Source: Sphingomonas sp. BK580 (GTDB lineage: Bacteria; Pseudomonadota; Alphaproteobacteria; Sphingomonadales; Sphingomonadaceae). Taken from it: a DNA stretch of 64,000 nt. This document shows, in pieces, positions 37,522-46,515 of the stretch (its first letter is position 1; each line of letters begins with the position of its first letter). A program made the translations under genes and the position numbers. Under the pieces are notes generated by a model, which saw only the letters and a list, made by a program, of their open reading frames with translations, was not told the DNA's origin and ran no database searches. The stretch covers positions 1 through 64,000 of the forward strand of contig NZ_JACIAY010000012.1 in assembly GCF_014194975.1 (NCBI RefSeq), in the 5' to 3' direction.

Positions 37522-38475
37522 ATGCGGCAGGCTGAGCGGCGGAGCGGGCGGGCGCGCGGGCGAGCGGAGCGGCGCGGGGCGACGGCGGCGCGCGCGCTGG
37601 CCGGCGCGGCGCTGCTGGGGAGCGCGCCCGCGCTCGCCGCCGCGGCGCCGCCCGACCCCGCCCCGCTCGCGCCGCAGGGCAAATGGGTGGTCAACTACGG
37701 CGAGCGCGGCTGCGCGATGGCGCGCGCCTTCGGTCCCTCGGACTCGCCCGTGATCGTGGCGTGGCGCTCGCTGCCGTTCAGCGACCGCGTCGAGCTGAGC
37801 GTGCAGCGCCGCCTCGGCCAGCGCGGGCTGCGCCGCGGCGTGCTCACGATCGCGGTGGAGGGGCGCGGCGACGAGACCAGCTACGAGGCGTTCAACGGCA
37901 CCGGCGACAAGCGCCGCACGCTGCGCGGCTGGACCAGCCCCGCGCTGTTCGCCGACCTGCCCGAGCGCGCGGTGCTGACGCTCACCCCCTCGAGCGAGCC
38001 CGCGCTGGCGGTGTCGCTGGTCGGCACCGCGCGCGCGCTCGCCGCGCTGGCGCGCTGCAACGACGATATCGCGAAGACCTGGGGCATCGCGCCGGGCGAG
38101 CGCGAGGCGGTGGCGACCGAGGCGCAGTTGCGCGGCAACCCGGCGCGCTTCATCGGCCCCGAGGATTACGCCAAGGCGGCGGTGGCGCGCGGCGAGCTCG
38201 GCACCTCGGCGCAATTGTGGACGATCGACACCGACGGGCGCGTCAGCGAGTGCCGCACCGTGATCCCGAGCGGCAGCGAGGCGCTCGACAAGGCCGGCTG
38301 CGACGCGGCGCGGCTGCGCGCGCGCTTCACCCCCGCGACGGGGCGCGACGGCCGGCCGATGACGAGCCACACCACCCAGGTGATCAAGTGGGAGCTGCCC
38401 GGCGCGTGGCAGGACGATCCCGCCTATCGCGCCTATGTGCGCCAGCGTCGCGAGGCCGCGCGCGGCGAGGGTTGA
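37522..38475 (+). CDS. TonB C-terminal domain protein
   Basis: A 317-residue protein. The first 45 residues are arginine-rich followed by a hydrophobic ALAGAALLGSAPALAAAA that reads as a signal peptide. The C-terminal 90 residues (GTSAQLWTIDTDGRVSECRT...) resemble the TonB/TolA C-terminal fold, including the AACDAARLRARFTPATGRDGRP block. The middle part is unassigned. Unlike TonB proper there is no long proline spacer, so it may be a periplasmic relative rather than an energy transducer. Divergent from uvrA. Confidence 0.75.
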   Translation: MRQAERRSGRARGRAERRGATAARALAGAALLGSAPALAAAAPPDPAPLAPQGKWVVNYGERGCAMARAFGPSDSPVIVAWRSLPFSDRVELSVQRRLGQRGLRRGVLTIAVEGRGDETSYEAFNGTGDKRRTLRGWTSPALFADLPERAVLTLTPSSEPALAVSLVGTARALAALARCNDDIAKTWGIAPGEREAVATEAQLRGNPARFIGPEDYAKAAVARGELGTSAQLWTIDTDGRVSECRTVIPSGSEALDKAGCDAARLRARFTPATGRDGRPMTSHTTQVIKWELPGAWQDDPAYRAYVRQRREAARGEG

Positions 38476-38520
38476 TCGCCCGCGCGCGTGTCTTACCTCT
38501 GTGGTACACAGGAGGTGCGC

Positions 38521-38940
38521 ATGGGCAAGAAGAAGGGTGCGGACGGCAAGGGTTCGGGCGCGGGCGCCGGCAAGGACGCGGGCAAGAGCGCGGGCCGGTC
38601 GGCGAAGCTGCCCAAGGAGCTGTTCGGCGTGAAGCTGCCCAAGGAGCTGCGCCGCCAGGGCGAGGCGTGGATCGAGCGCGCCCAGTCGCCCGCGGGCCAG
38701 CAGGCGATCGCGAGCGCGCTGACCGCGGTGGCGGGCGTCGCCGCGAGCGCGGTCGCGGCCAAGGCGGCGGAGAAGGCCGCGAGGAACGCGGCGCCGGCGG
38801 GCGGCGCGGCGGAGGCGCCGGGTGCGGGCGCAGGGGAGGCGGGCGCCGGCGGTGGCCAGCGCACGCGCGAGCAGGAGATCGGGGACGCGGTGACGCGGGT
38901 GGCGACGGCGTTCTTCGGTAAACTTGGTACGAGACAGTGA
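38521..38940 (+). CDS. conserved hypothetical Ala/Gly/Lys-rich protein
   Basis: A 139-residue protein with a strong AGGAGG ribosome-binding site. The N-terminal 25 residues are Lys/Gly-rich (GKKKGADGKGSGAGAGKDAG), followed by LPKELFGVKLPKELRRQGE, an Ala-rich segment that could form one amphipathic or membrane helix (SALTAVAGVAASAVAAKAAEK), and a Gly/Ala tail. Sphingomonad genomes carry such proteins; no function is known to me. It is the last gene before the AT-rich anti-phage insert. Confidence 0.75.
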   Translation: MGKKKGADGKGSGAGAGKDAGKSAGRSAKLPKELFGVKLPKELRRQGEAWIERAQSPAGQQAIASALTAVAGVAASAVAAKAAEKAARNAAPAGGAAEAPGAGAGEAGAGGGQRTREQEIGDAVTRVATAFFGKLGTRQ

Positions 38941-38974
38941 CAACGTACCAGCAAAAATAAGAACATCAAAGGCT

Positions 38975-39014
38975 CAATAAAAAAGGCCCCTTCGAGGAAC
39001 ATCGAAGGGGCCTT
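38975..39014 (-). terminator. strong intrinsic terminator of the dCTP deaminase operon
   Basis: A 13-base perfect stem (38983-38995 with 39002-39014, AAGGCCCCTTCGA) with a six-base loop. On the minus strand it is followed by TTTTTTATTG, a classic rho-independent terminator. It lies 30 bases past the 60-aa gene and so ends the deaminase transcript. Its other side has A-rich sequence, so it may also act weakly for the plus-strand gene. Confidence 0.85.
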
Positions 39015-39043
39015 ATGCTTCGCGTCGACTATATTGTGATTCG

Positions 39044-39226
39044 TCAAGCAGCCTGAGCGGGGGAAGCTGTGTACTGTATGACTGCACGACGCTCGGGTAT
39101 TATGTACGAATTTCTAACGACATCCATCTCTTTTAGAAGAAGCTCTTTGAGAGCCTCTGGCAAAGCGTCATAGGCTGCGCTATCCTGCTCAACTTGCGCC
39201 CGAATGCGGTCTTTCGTGATCGCCAT
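39044..39226 (-). CDS. 60-aa protein coupled to the anti-phage dCTP deaminase
   Basis: A 60-residue hydrophilic protein that I do not recognise; helical, with charged residues (ITKDRIRAQVEQDSAAYDAL, then ALKELLLKEMDVVRN). It starts at ATG after GGAGGAGGG, 17 bases after the deaminase stop; a GTG seven codons earlier would overlap that stop. Same strand, no promoter visible between, and one shared terminator after it, so it is almost surely co-transcribed. Lower GC than the chromosome, like the deaminase. It might be an accessory or regulator of the defence gene, or a passenger. Confidence 0.7.
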   Translation of the reverse strand: MAITKDRIRAQVEQDSAAYDALPEALKELLLKEMDVVRNSYIIPERRAVIQYTASPAQAA

Positions 39227-39243
39227 GGCCTGCCCTCCTCCAG

Positions 39244-40812
39244 TCACTCAACATCCTCTAAACCGACATCGGAGATCTGTCCAACCGCTTTCACAAAGGC
39301 TTGTTCCAGTTCTAGATGAACCTTTGTAACTCTTGCAATTTTTGGAACCGAACCGGCTTTATTCCAAGATACGGTATAACCCTTGTTGTCTTTTCGAACG
39401 GGTGCCTGAAATAGCTCTCGGTAGAAACTAGGAGCAACGCCCTCGAACGGCTCAAAAGAAACAACGTGTTTAGGAGCCTCTTTATCGCTTCCGCTATCTG
39501 TTGCTGATGGGGTGGCATCAACGGAGACGATATCGCCGTATAACTCCTCCGTCATGCTCTTTGGATACGGCTCAACGTAAACCACTCTAATTATGCCAGA
39601 GGCGATGATATGCCGAGCACACATATGGCAAGGAAATGTAGTAGAAAAGATTTGACCGTTACCGATTTTGATCCCACGCCTAGCTGATTCGGTAATCGCA
39701 TTCATCTCTGCGTGGACAACCCGACCAAACTCAATAAGATTTGAAGCTCTTATGTTTTTAAATGAGCTTTTAAATTTTCCAAATATCAACTCATCAACGA
39801 TATCTTCTGATGACTTGCCATCTGGTAACTTCACTATCTTCTCTCTATCAAGAAGATCTATTAGTTCTTGTATAATCTCCACCTTCTTTACGGCGTTAAA
39901 ATCTTTTTCTGTTTTATAATCACGATTGTCTAACGCCTCATCCATGTCAGGCCAATAACATCCGCCCCTGGCGATCGGCACTTCATTACATCCGGATGCT
40001 ACTAGATGACTATCACTATCCACAATGACTGCACCAATTTGCCTTGATAGGTCTGCCGATCTGTACGACTTAGCTTTTGCTTCATACATAAAGAACTCGT
40101 CCCGAGTAGGCGTTATGTATGGGCTATTAAAGTATAAATCTAAGAATCTGTCTAACGCAATTTTAAAATTACCAGACACACGGATAAATAGGTCCGCTAA
40201 TGGGAATGTGTCTCTTAGATTTTGCCCAATCTTATCACCGTCCCTTTTGGCATCAATTTCTATCAGGCTTTTTACGGATTCCGAAAACTCGTCTTCATTG
40301 GTTTTGGCGTACGATTTCGCAATCACGTTACCGAGCCTAGACCGTCTCTCGCCACGAGAAGCGAATCCAGATATTAACACAAAGTTATTGCCGTATAATC
40401 TCCGAAGTGTCTCAACCTCGTGAGGATGTTTAAGTGAGTCGATTATGTAGCAAGTATTGTATGCTGGAACGTCTGGCTCGGTGATACCAATGCGCTCAAG
40501 TCTGTCCTTGCGATCGGCTCGAATGTTAGTTATGATAAGCGGGACTATTCCGTCACCCTTATTAGTTTGTTGTCGTATATGGTCCCCTGCTGCCATAAGA
40601 AGCTTGATTCTTTCATCTTGTTTAGCATCTGCTATCTTCTTGGCGAGTTCCTCTTTGCAAGCCACTTCTATCAATTTGCTAGCCCTTATAACTACGCTTT
40701 CGTACTTAAAGGCGGATAGTGACTCTTCCAGCGTTTGTGCAAGTAAATGCAGATCCGTTCCAATTGGACCGGCAAGGGCAAATATAAGTTCGGGCTTCTT
40801 AATGTCCTCCAA
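39244..40812 (-). CDS. anti-phage dCTP deaminase (P-loop domain plus deaminase domain)
   Basis: A 522-residue two-domain protein. The N-terminal part (1-230) is a P-loop kinase-like domain with a degenerate loop ALAGPIGTDLHLL (residues 12-24) that lacks the usual GK[S/T]. The C-terminal part is a zinc-dependent cytidine/deoxycytidylate deaminase: H367-A-E369 and P-C395-x-x-C398 bind zinc and activate water. This architecture is that of the defence dCTP deaminases that destroy dCTP when a phage infects, starving its DNA synthesis. The start is TTG, with AAGGGGG six bases upstream; no ATG or GTG fits. Two sampled 60-base blocks (39841-39900, 40081-40140) contain 21 and 22 G/C, far below the flanks, so the gene was acquired. 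Confidence 0.9.
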   Translation of the reverse strand: MEDIKKPELIFALAGPIGTDLHLLAQTLEESLSAFKYESVVIRASKLIEVACKEELAKKIADAKQDERIKLLMAAGDHIRQQTNKGDGIVPLIITNIRADRKDRLERIGITEPDVPAYNTCYIIDSLKHPHEVETLRRLYGNNFVLISGFASRGERRSRLGNVIAKSYAKTNEDEFSESVKSLIEIDAKRDGDKIGQNLRDTFPLADLFIRVSGNFKIALDRFLDLYFNSPYITPTRDEFFMYEAKAKSYRSADLSRQIGAVIVDSDSHLVASGCNEVPIARGGCYWPDMDEALDNRDYKTEKDFNAVKKVEIIQELIDLLDREKIVKLPDGKSSEDIVDELIFGKFKSSFKNIRASNLIEFGRVVHAEMNAITESARRGIKIGNGQIFSTTFPCHMCARHIIASGIIRVVYVEPYPKSMTEELYGDIVSVDATPSATDSGSDKEAPKHVVSFEPFEGVAPSFYRELFQAPVRKDNKGYTVSWNKAGSVPKIARVTKVHLELEQAFVKAVGQISDVGLEDVE

Positions 40813-41044
40813 TTTCGTCCCCCTTATCCGCTGAAACCGTCGCCTGACATCCTGCGACCATGTCTTATAATCGCGTGTTTCTGGAACTAAGCACAGTGTT
40901 CAGGTTCATACTGGGGCAAACGATCATGGGGAGAGCTCAGGCGCCTCGAGTCCGACCAAATTAGCTGAGCGCTGCAACCGGACGTTAGTGGCTTCTTGGT
41001 GCATGTTCGTGCTTGAACCACGAGTAGTAAATTAGAGAGTCGAT

Positions 41045-41716
41045 ATGCCACCCAACGACAAACGCCTCGCCGCCGAAGCCGCCGTCGCCGAGGTCACCCC
41101 CGGCCTCCGCGTCGGCCTCGGTACCGGCTCCACCGTCGCGTACTTCATCGACGCGCTCGCCGCGCGCGTCCGTGACGGGCTCGCGATCCGCGCCGTCGCC
41201 ACCAGCCTCGCCAGCGCCGAGCGCGCGCGCGCCGCGGGCATCGCGGTCGACGACTTCGCCGATGTCGCCCACGTCGACCTCACCGTCGACGGCGCCGACG
41301 AACTCGACGCGCATTTCTACGCCATCAAGGGTGCGGGCGGCGCGCTGCTGCGCGAGAAGATCGTCGCCGCCGCCTCGGCGCGGATGGTGGTGATCGCGGA
41401 CTCCTCCAAGCAGGTCGCCGCGATCGGCGCCGCCAAGCTGCCGGTCGAGGTGATCCCCTTCGCGCGCGCCTTCGTCGCCGCGCGGCTCGCCGCGCTGGGC
41501 GCCGCCGTCACCCCGCGCGACTCGCTCACCGACAACGGCAACCTCATCCTCGACGCGCGCTTCGCCGCCTTCCCCGAGCCGCGCGAGCTCGCCCGCGCGC
41601 TCGACGCCATCCCCGGCGTGATGGGGCACGGGCTATTCCTCGACGAGGTCGACGCGGCCTATGTGGCGCAGGGCGGCGTCGTTACGCGACTGGAACGCGC
41701 GGCGACGAGGCGTTAA
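41045..41716 (+). CDS. rpiA: ribose-5-phosphate isomerase A
   Basis: A 223-residue isomerase interconverting ribose 5-phosphate and ribulose 5-phosphate in the non-oxidative pentose phosphate pathway. The phosphate-binding GLGTGSTVAYFIDAL (24-38), the VDGADELD block with catalytic aspartates (about 81-88), and KGAGGALLREK (about 95-105) are all present. Length is typical. GAGAG lies upstream of the ATG. First of rpiA-tkt-tal, all on one strand. Confidence 0.97.
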   Translation: MPPNDKRLAAEAAVAEVTPGLRVGLGTGSTVAYFIDALAARVRDGLAIRAVATSLASAERARAAGIAVDDFADVAHVDLTVDGADELDAHFYAIKGAGGALLREKIVAAASARMVVIADSSKQVAAIGAAKLPVEVIPFARAFVAARLAALGAAVTPRDSLTDNGNLILDARFAAFPEPRELARALDAIPGVMGHGLFLDEVDAAYVAQGGVVTRLERAATRR

Positions 41717-41855
41717 GGATGCGGTGAATCGGGCAACCGGCGGTGCGCCGGTGCGTTCGATCGCGCGAGGTCCGGGGCGGTGACGTGCCCGGCGCGCGCC
41801 GTTCTTCTCACGGTGTGACCTAACCTGTTGCGACGACACGAAGCGAGGGGCTGAC

Positions 41856-43937
41856 ATGACTGATACCGCTACCATCAACGCGGACGTCCACGAGGACGGC
41901 AGCCCCGAGCGGCTCCAGATCGACACGATCCGCACCCTGTCGATGGACGCGGTGCAGAAGGCCAACTCGGGCCACCCCGGCACGCCGATGGCGCTCGCGC
42001 CCGTCGGCTGGACGCTGTGGACCAAGTTCCTCCGCTACGACCCGCGCCACGCCGACTGGCCCAACCGCGACCGCTTCGTGCTGTCGGTCGGCCACGCCTC
42101 GATGCTGCTCTACTCCCTGCTGTATCTCGCCGGGGTCGAGGAGATCGACGCGGACGGCAACAAGACCGGCCAGCCCGCGATCAGCCTGACCGACATCGAG
42201 CAGTTCCGCCAGCTCAACTCCAAGACGCCGGGCCACCCCGAGTATCGCCACACCACGGGCGTGGAGACCACCACCGGCCCGCTCGGCGCGGGCTGCGGCA
42301 ACTCGGTCGGCATGGCGATCGCCGAGCGCTGGCTCGCGGCGCGCTACAACCGGCCGGGCTACGACCTGTTCTCGCACGACGTCTACGCGCTGTGCGGCGA
42401 CGGCGACATGATGGAGGGCGTCGCGGCCGAGGCGGCGAGCCTCGCCGGGCACCTCAAGCTCAGCAACCTGTGCTGGATCTACGACAGCAACCATATCTCG
42501 ATCGAGGGCGGCACCGATCTGGCGTTCGACGAGGACGTCGGCGCGCGCTTCCAGGCCTATGGCTGGAACGTGATCCACGTCGACGACGCCAATGACGTGG
42601 GCGCGCTGACCGCGGCGATCGAGACGTTCAGGAAGACCGACGACCGGCCGACCTTCATCGTCGTCCACTCGGTGATCGGCTGGGGCAGCCCGCGCGCCGG
42701 CACCGAGAAGGCGCACGGCGAGCCGCTCGGCGCGGAGAACGTCGCGAAGACCAAGGAGGCCTATGGCTGGCCGGTCGACAAGGACTTCTACGTCCCCGAG
42801 GGCGTGAAGGAGGCGTTCGGCGCGGCGGTGGCGTCGCGCGGGGCCACGGCGCGCGACGAGTGGGTCGCGCTGTTCGACCGCTATCGCGCCGCGTTCCCCG
42901 AGCAGGCGGGCGAGCTCGACCTGCTGCTCAAGGACGAGCTGCCCGACAGCTGGGACAGCGAGATCCCGACCTTCGACGCCGACGCCAAGGGCGTGGCGAG
43001 CCGCGACGCCGGGGGCAAGGTGCTCAACGCGATCGTCAAGAAGGTGCCGTGGCTGGTCGGCGGCTCGGCCGACCTCGCGCCCTCGACCAAGACCGACGTC
43101 AAGGGCGCGCCCTCGTTCGAGGCGAACAACTACGGCGGGACGAACTTCCACTTCGGCGTGCGCGAGCATGCGATGGGCGCGGTGGTCAACGGCATGGCGC
43201 TGTCGCACCTGCGCGCCTACGGCTCCACCTTCCTGGTGTTCCTCGATTACATGCGCGCGCCGGTGCGGCTGGCGGCGATCATGGAGATCGGCGCGGTCTA
43301 CGTCTTCACGCACGATTCGATCGGCGTCGGCGAGGACGGGCCGACCCACCAGCCGATCGAGCATCTCGCGACGATGCGCGCGATCCCGGGCCTCGACACG
43401 ATCCGCCCGGGCGACGCCAACGAGGTCGCGGCGGCGTGGCGCGCGGTGATGAAGTCGGCCGACCACCCGACCGCGCTGGTGCTGTCGCGCCAGGCGCTGC
43501 CGACGCTCGACCGCTCCAAGTACGCGAGCGCGGACGGCGTGGAGCAGGGCGCCTATGTGCTGGCCGACGCGGCCGAGGGCGGCGTGCCCGACGTCATCCT
43601 GATCGCGACCGGCTCGGAAGTGGGGCTCGCGGTGGCGGCCTATGAGCAGCTCGTCGGCGAGGGCGTGAAGGCCCGCGTCGTCTCGATGCCGAGCTGGTTC
43701 CGCTACGAGCGCCAGGACGCCGCCTACAAGGAGAGCGTGCTGCCCAAGGCGGTGAAAGCCCGCGTCGCGATCGAGATGGCGGGCTCGCTCGGCTGGGACC
43801 GCTATGTCGGCTTCGAGGGGCGGCAGATCACGATGTCGACCTTCGGCGCCTCGGCCCCGATGGCGAAGCTGCAGGACAAGTTCGGCTTCACCGTGGAGAA
43901 TGTCGTCAAGGTCGCCAAGGAGGCGATGGGGCGGTAA
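41856..43937 (+). CDS. tkt: transketolase
   Basis: A 693-residue TPP enzyme that moves two-carbon units between pentose-phosphate-pathway sugars. The thiamine/Mg motif GDGDMMEG is near 183-190; the SSGHPGTP-type entry NSGHPGTPMALAP is near residue 36; HDSIGVGEDGPTHQP in the pyrimidine domain near 487 gives the substrate and cofactor contacts, with E after it. GAGGGGCTG ribosome-binding site. Together with rpiA and tal it makes the non-oxidative branch. Confidence 0.97.
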   Translation: MTDTATINADVHEDGSPERLQIDTIRTLSMDAVQKANSGHPGTPMALAPVGWTLWTKFLRYDPRHADWPNRDRFVLSVGHASMLLYSLLYLAGVEEIDADGNKTGQPAISLTDIEQFRQLNSKTPGHPEYRHTTGVETTTGPLGAGCGNSVGMAIAERWLAARYNRPGYDLFSHDVYALCGDGDMMEGVAAEAASLAGHLKLSNLCWIYDSNHISIEGGTDLAFDEDVGARFQAYGWNVIHVDDANDVGALTAAIETFRKTDDRPTFIVVHSVIGWGSPRAGTEKAHGEPLGAENVAKTKEAYGWPVDKDFYVPEGVKEAFGAAVASRGATARDEWVALFDRYRAAFPEQAGELDLLLKDELPDSWDSEIPTFDADAKGVASRDAGGKVLNAIVKKVPWLVGGSADLAPSTKTDVKGAPSFEANNYGGTNFHFGVREHAMGAVVNGMALSHLRAYGSTFLVFLDYMRAPVRLAAIMEIGAVYVFTHDSIGVGEDGPTHQPIEHLATMRAIPGLDTIRPGDANEVAAAWRAVMKSADHPTALVLSRQALPTLDRSKYASADGVEQGAYVLADAAEGGVPDVILIATGSEVGLAVAAYEQLVGEGVKARVVSMPSWFRYERQDAAYKESVLPKAVKARVAIEMAGSLGWDRYVGFEGRQITMSTFGASAPMAKLQDKFGFTVENVVKVAKEAMGR

Positions 43938-44234
43938 TCTGCGGCCGGGGCGCGGGTGGCCGTCGTGCCGGCGACCGCCCACTCCCGTCATCCCCCCGCA
44001 GGCGGGGATCCAGACGCGCCGACGTCGGCGATGGAGCCGTGCGGTTCGCGCGTCTGGATCCCTGCTTCCGCAGGGATGACGGGAGTGGGGGATGACGTGA
44101 GAATTGGATGACGGAGTGAGGGGGATGGGCCGGCGATCACTCCACTGCCGCCGCCCCGCCCGCCCGCACAGGCTTATTTGGCGCCCCCGTCGCCCCTATA
44201 TCGGCGGGACGCGCGACGAGATGGAGGAAGGCGA
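43938..44234. other. tkt-tal spacer with a palindromic repeat
   Basis: Almost 300 bases without a gene. The first half is a copy of repeat family A (listed separately); the rest, through 44234, is the leader of tal with its GGAGGAAGG ribosome-binding site. Confidence 0.5.
43980..44087. repeat. repeat family A, copy 1
   Basis: A 108-base palindromic element. Outer 12-base arms CACTCCCGTCAT and ATGACGGGAGTG match perfectly; inside lie GGGGATCCAGACGCG and CGCGTCTGGATCCC. Further copies are at 45.5 and 55.9 kb with the same inner arms. Likely a sphingomonad intergenic palindromic repeat that folds in RNA. Confidence 0.85.
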
Positions 44235-45344
44235 GTGAGCAAGCTACAGGACCTCAGCAAGGCGGGCACCGCGGTGTGGCTCGACTTCGTCGACCGCAAG
44301 TTCCTCGAGCAGGGCGGGCTGCAGAAGCTGGTCGATAACGACGGGCTGACCGGCGTCACCTCCAACCCGACGATCTTCGAGAAGGCGATGGGCGCGGGCG
44401 ACGCCTATGACGCCGGCTTCTCCGAGTTCGACCGCGCCAACCCCGGCGCCGAGCCGATGGCGCGCTACGAGGCGCAGGCGATCAAGGACATCCAGGCGGC
44501 GTGCGACACGCTGCTGCCGGTCTACCAGCGGCTGGACGCGGCCGACGGCTACGTCAGCCTCGAGGTCTCGCCCTATCTCGCGCTCAAGGGCCCCGAGACC
44601 GCCGAGGAGGCCGAGCGGCTGTGGCAGGCGGTCGATCGCCCCAACCTGATGATCAAGATCCCCGGCACCGACGACGGCGTCCGCGCGATCCGCGACACGA
44701 TCGCCAAGGGCATCAACGTCAACGTCACCCTGCTGTTCGGCGTCGAGGCCTATAAGAAGGTCGCCTACGCCTATGTCGAGGGGCTCGAGGAGCGCGTCGG
44801 CAAGGGCCTGTCGATCGACAAGATCGCCAGCGTCGCCAGCTTCTTCGTCAGCCGCATCGACAGCAAGATCGACGACAAGATCGACGCCGGCGTCGGCGGT
44901 GAGGAGGCGAAGGCGCTCAAGGGCAAGGTCGCCATCGCCAACGCCAAGCTGGCCTATGCCTGGTACGAGGAGTTCGTCGCCTCCGACCGCTGGCAGACGC
45001 TCGCCGCCAAGGGCGCGCGCCCGCAGCGGCTGCTCTGGGCCTCGACCGGCACCAAGAACCCGGACTATCCCGACACGCTCTACGTCGACCAGCTGATCGG
45101 GCCCGACACGGTCAACACCATGCCGCCCAAGACGATGGACGCCTTCCGCGAGCGCGGCACCGTGGCGCAGACGCTCCAGCAGGACGTCGACGACGCGCGC
45201 CACGTGATCGCCGAGCAGGCGCGGCTCGGGCTCGACCTCGACGGCGTGACCAAGGAGCTGGTCGACGAGGGCGTGGCGAGCTTCTCCAAGTCGTTCGACG
45301 ACCTGCTCGCGGTGATCAAGTCGAAGCAGCCCGCCGCGGCGTGA
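44235..45344 (+). CDS. tal: transaldolase
   Basis: A 369-residue transaldolase transferring dihydroxyacetone units between sedoheptulose 7-phosphate and glyceraldehyde 3-phosphate. The N-terminal LQDLSKAGTAVWLDFVDRKF and TSNPTIFEKAM are family blocks; the Schiff-base lysine is K141 in NLMIKIPGT. It belongs to the longer TalB-like/Tal2 type near 370 residues. GTG start preceded by GGAGGAAGG. Last gene of rpiA-tkt-tal, no pgi fusion. Confidence 0.97.
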   Translation: MSKLQDLSKAGTAVWLDFVDRKFLEQGGLQKLVDNDGLTGVTSNPTIFEKAMGAGDAYDAGFSEFDRANPGAEPMARYEAQAIKDIQAACDTLLPVYQRLDAADGYVSLEVSPYLALKGPETAEEAERLWQAVDRPNLMIKIPGTDDGVRAIRDTIAKGINVNVTLLFGVEAYKKVAYAYVEGLEERVGKGLSIDKIASVASFFVSRIDSKIDDKIDAGVGGEEAKALKGKVAIANAKLAYAWYEEFVASDRWQTLAAKGARPQRLLWASTGTKNPDYPDTLYVDQLIGPDTVNTMPPKTMDAFRERGTVAQTLQQDVDDARHVIAEQARLGLDLDGVTKELVDEGVASFSKSFDDLLAVIKSKQPAAA

Positions 45345-45864
45345 CGCCGCGGTGAGCGGGCAGGGGAGCGGCGGCGACGATCGCGGCCGGCGCTGCTCCC
45401 CCGGCAGCGGCGTCCCGAAGACGAGTGCTAAGTCGCCGCTCGCGCCTCGGTGCTTTTCCACGCCATCCTCGCCCATTCCCGTCATCCTTGCGGAGACGGG
45501 GATCCAGACACGCTGGCGACGCGACTCCATCCACAGCTCCGCGCGTCTGGATCCCTGCCCGCGCAGGGATGACGAACTCGGGGCTGCGACGCCTTCCCCC
45601 CTCAGCCGAATCACCACGATCGCGTTGCCCGCGCTCGTCCGAGCCCTCGGCCCTTGCCGCCAATTGCCGCGCCAGCAGCCCAACACGCGCCCTTCCGGCA
45701 GAACTGCGGACTCCGCGCCACACCCGCGCTTGTAAATTACCGTTGCGTCAAGTTCGGAGCGGCGGCGCTCCTGTCCCGCCTTGACACGCGTCGAGCCAGC
45801 GGCAAGACATCGTCGAGTGGATGACTTTATACGATGAACGGTGTCGCACGGGGCTTCGCACGGG
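45345..45864. other. 520-base gene-free spacer after tal
   Basis: No gene is seen between tal and the response regulator. It carries copy 2 of repeat family A (45475-45580); the rest is non-repetitive and includes a drop in GC just before the regulator gene, where TTTATACGATG (about 45827) could be promoter sequence. Confidence 0.5.
45475..45580. repeat. repeat family A, copy 2
   Basis: Second copy of the palindromic element: ATTCCCGTCATCC on the left, GGGGATCCAGACACG and CGCGTCTGGATCCC inside, and GCAGGGATGACG on the right. More diverged than copies 1 and 3. Confidence 0.8.
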
Positions 45865-46248
45865 ATGATTGACGACCAGCGTGCGCCAGTGATCCTGGTG
45901 GTGGATGACGAGCCGCTGGTGCGGAGCACCGTCTGCGAGCAGCTCCAGAGCACCGGCTACAGCGTTCACACCGCCGCCTCGGGCGACGAGGCCTATGACA
46001 TGATCAGCGAGGGCGTGCATTTCGACGTGCTGCTCACCGACGTGCGCATGCCGGGCACGATCGACGGCTTCGGGCTGGTGCGTCGCGTGCTCGCGCTGCT
46101 GCCGGGCGCGCGCACGATCGTGATGTCGGGCTTCGTCGGCGACGACCATCTCGAGACCCGCGCCGCCGACCGCTTCATCGGCAAGCCCTTCACCATGGCG
46201 CGGCTGCAGCGCGAGCTGAGCGACCTGCTCACCTCGGGAGCGTGCTGA
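45865..46248 (+). CDS. single-domain response regulator (CheY-like)
   Basis: A 127-residue receiver domain with no output domain. Acidic pocket D14-D15, phosphorylation site D59 (VLLTDVRMPG), the T/S switch in TIVMSGF and the lysine in FIGKPFTMARL are present. It resembles the receivers that end hybrid kinases. The partner kinase is unknown; the LOV hybrid kinase at 60.7 kb has its own receiver. Start taken at MIDDQR; a GTG 24 bases upstream is possible. Confidence 0.9.
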   Translation: MIDDQRAPVILVVDDEPLVRSTVCEQLQSTGYSVHTAASGDEAYDMISEGVHFDVLLTDVRMPGTIDGFGLVRRVLALLPGARTIVMSGFVGDDHLETRAADRFIGKPFTMARLQRELSDLLTSGAC

Positions 46249-46385
46249 GCGCGCACCCCTTCCCTGAGCGTGCGCGCGGCCCCATCTGACGGGGCATCCC
46301 TGCTCGGCAGAAGGTTATGGGATCGCTGATGGGCGCCTGCGCACGCACGGGCCCACAGCCGCGAGCATCTCGCTCCGTCACCCTA

Positions 46386-46408
46386 GGCTCCTGCGTCCGC
46401 AGGAGCAC
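46386..46408. repeat. hairpin GGCTCCTGCG...CGCAGGAGCAC
   Basis: A short palindrome (CTCCTGCG/CGCAGGAG) in the spacer before gor. Its sequence matches the hairpin near 11286-11303 almost base for base, so the two are members of one small repeat family. Confidence 0.55.
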
Positions 46409-46515
46409 GGTTGAGCTTGGTGGGCCCGGCGTCTAGCAGCGCCGGGACCGCAGCGCGCCGCATCGACGCCACGGCGCGCGCGTCCGTCTTCCCGCGTCCA
46501 CGGAGCCGCCGACCC

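Noticed and set aside
38940..41044. integrase, transposase or att-site boundaries of the low-GC insert
   Set aside because: No integrase, tRNA or direct repeat pair was found at either edge, so the mechanism of acquisition is left open.
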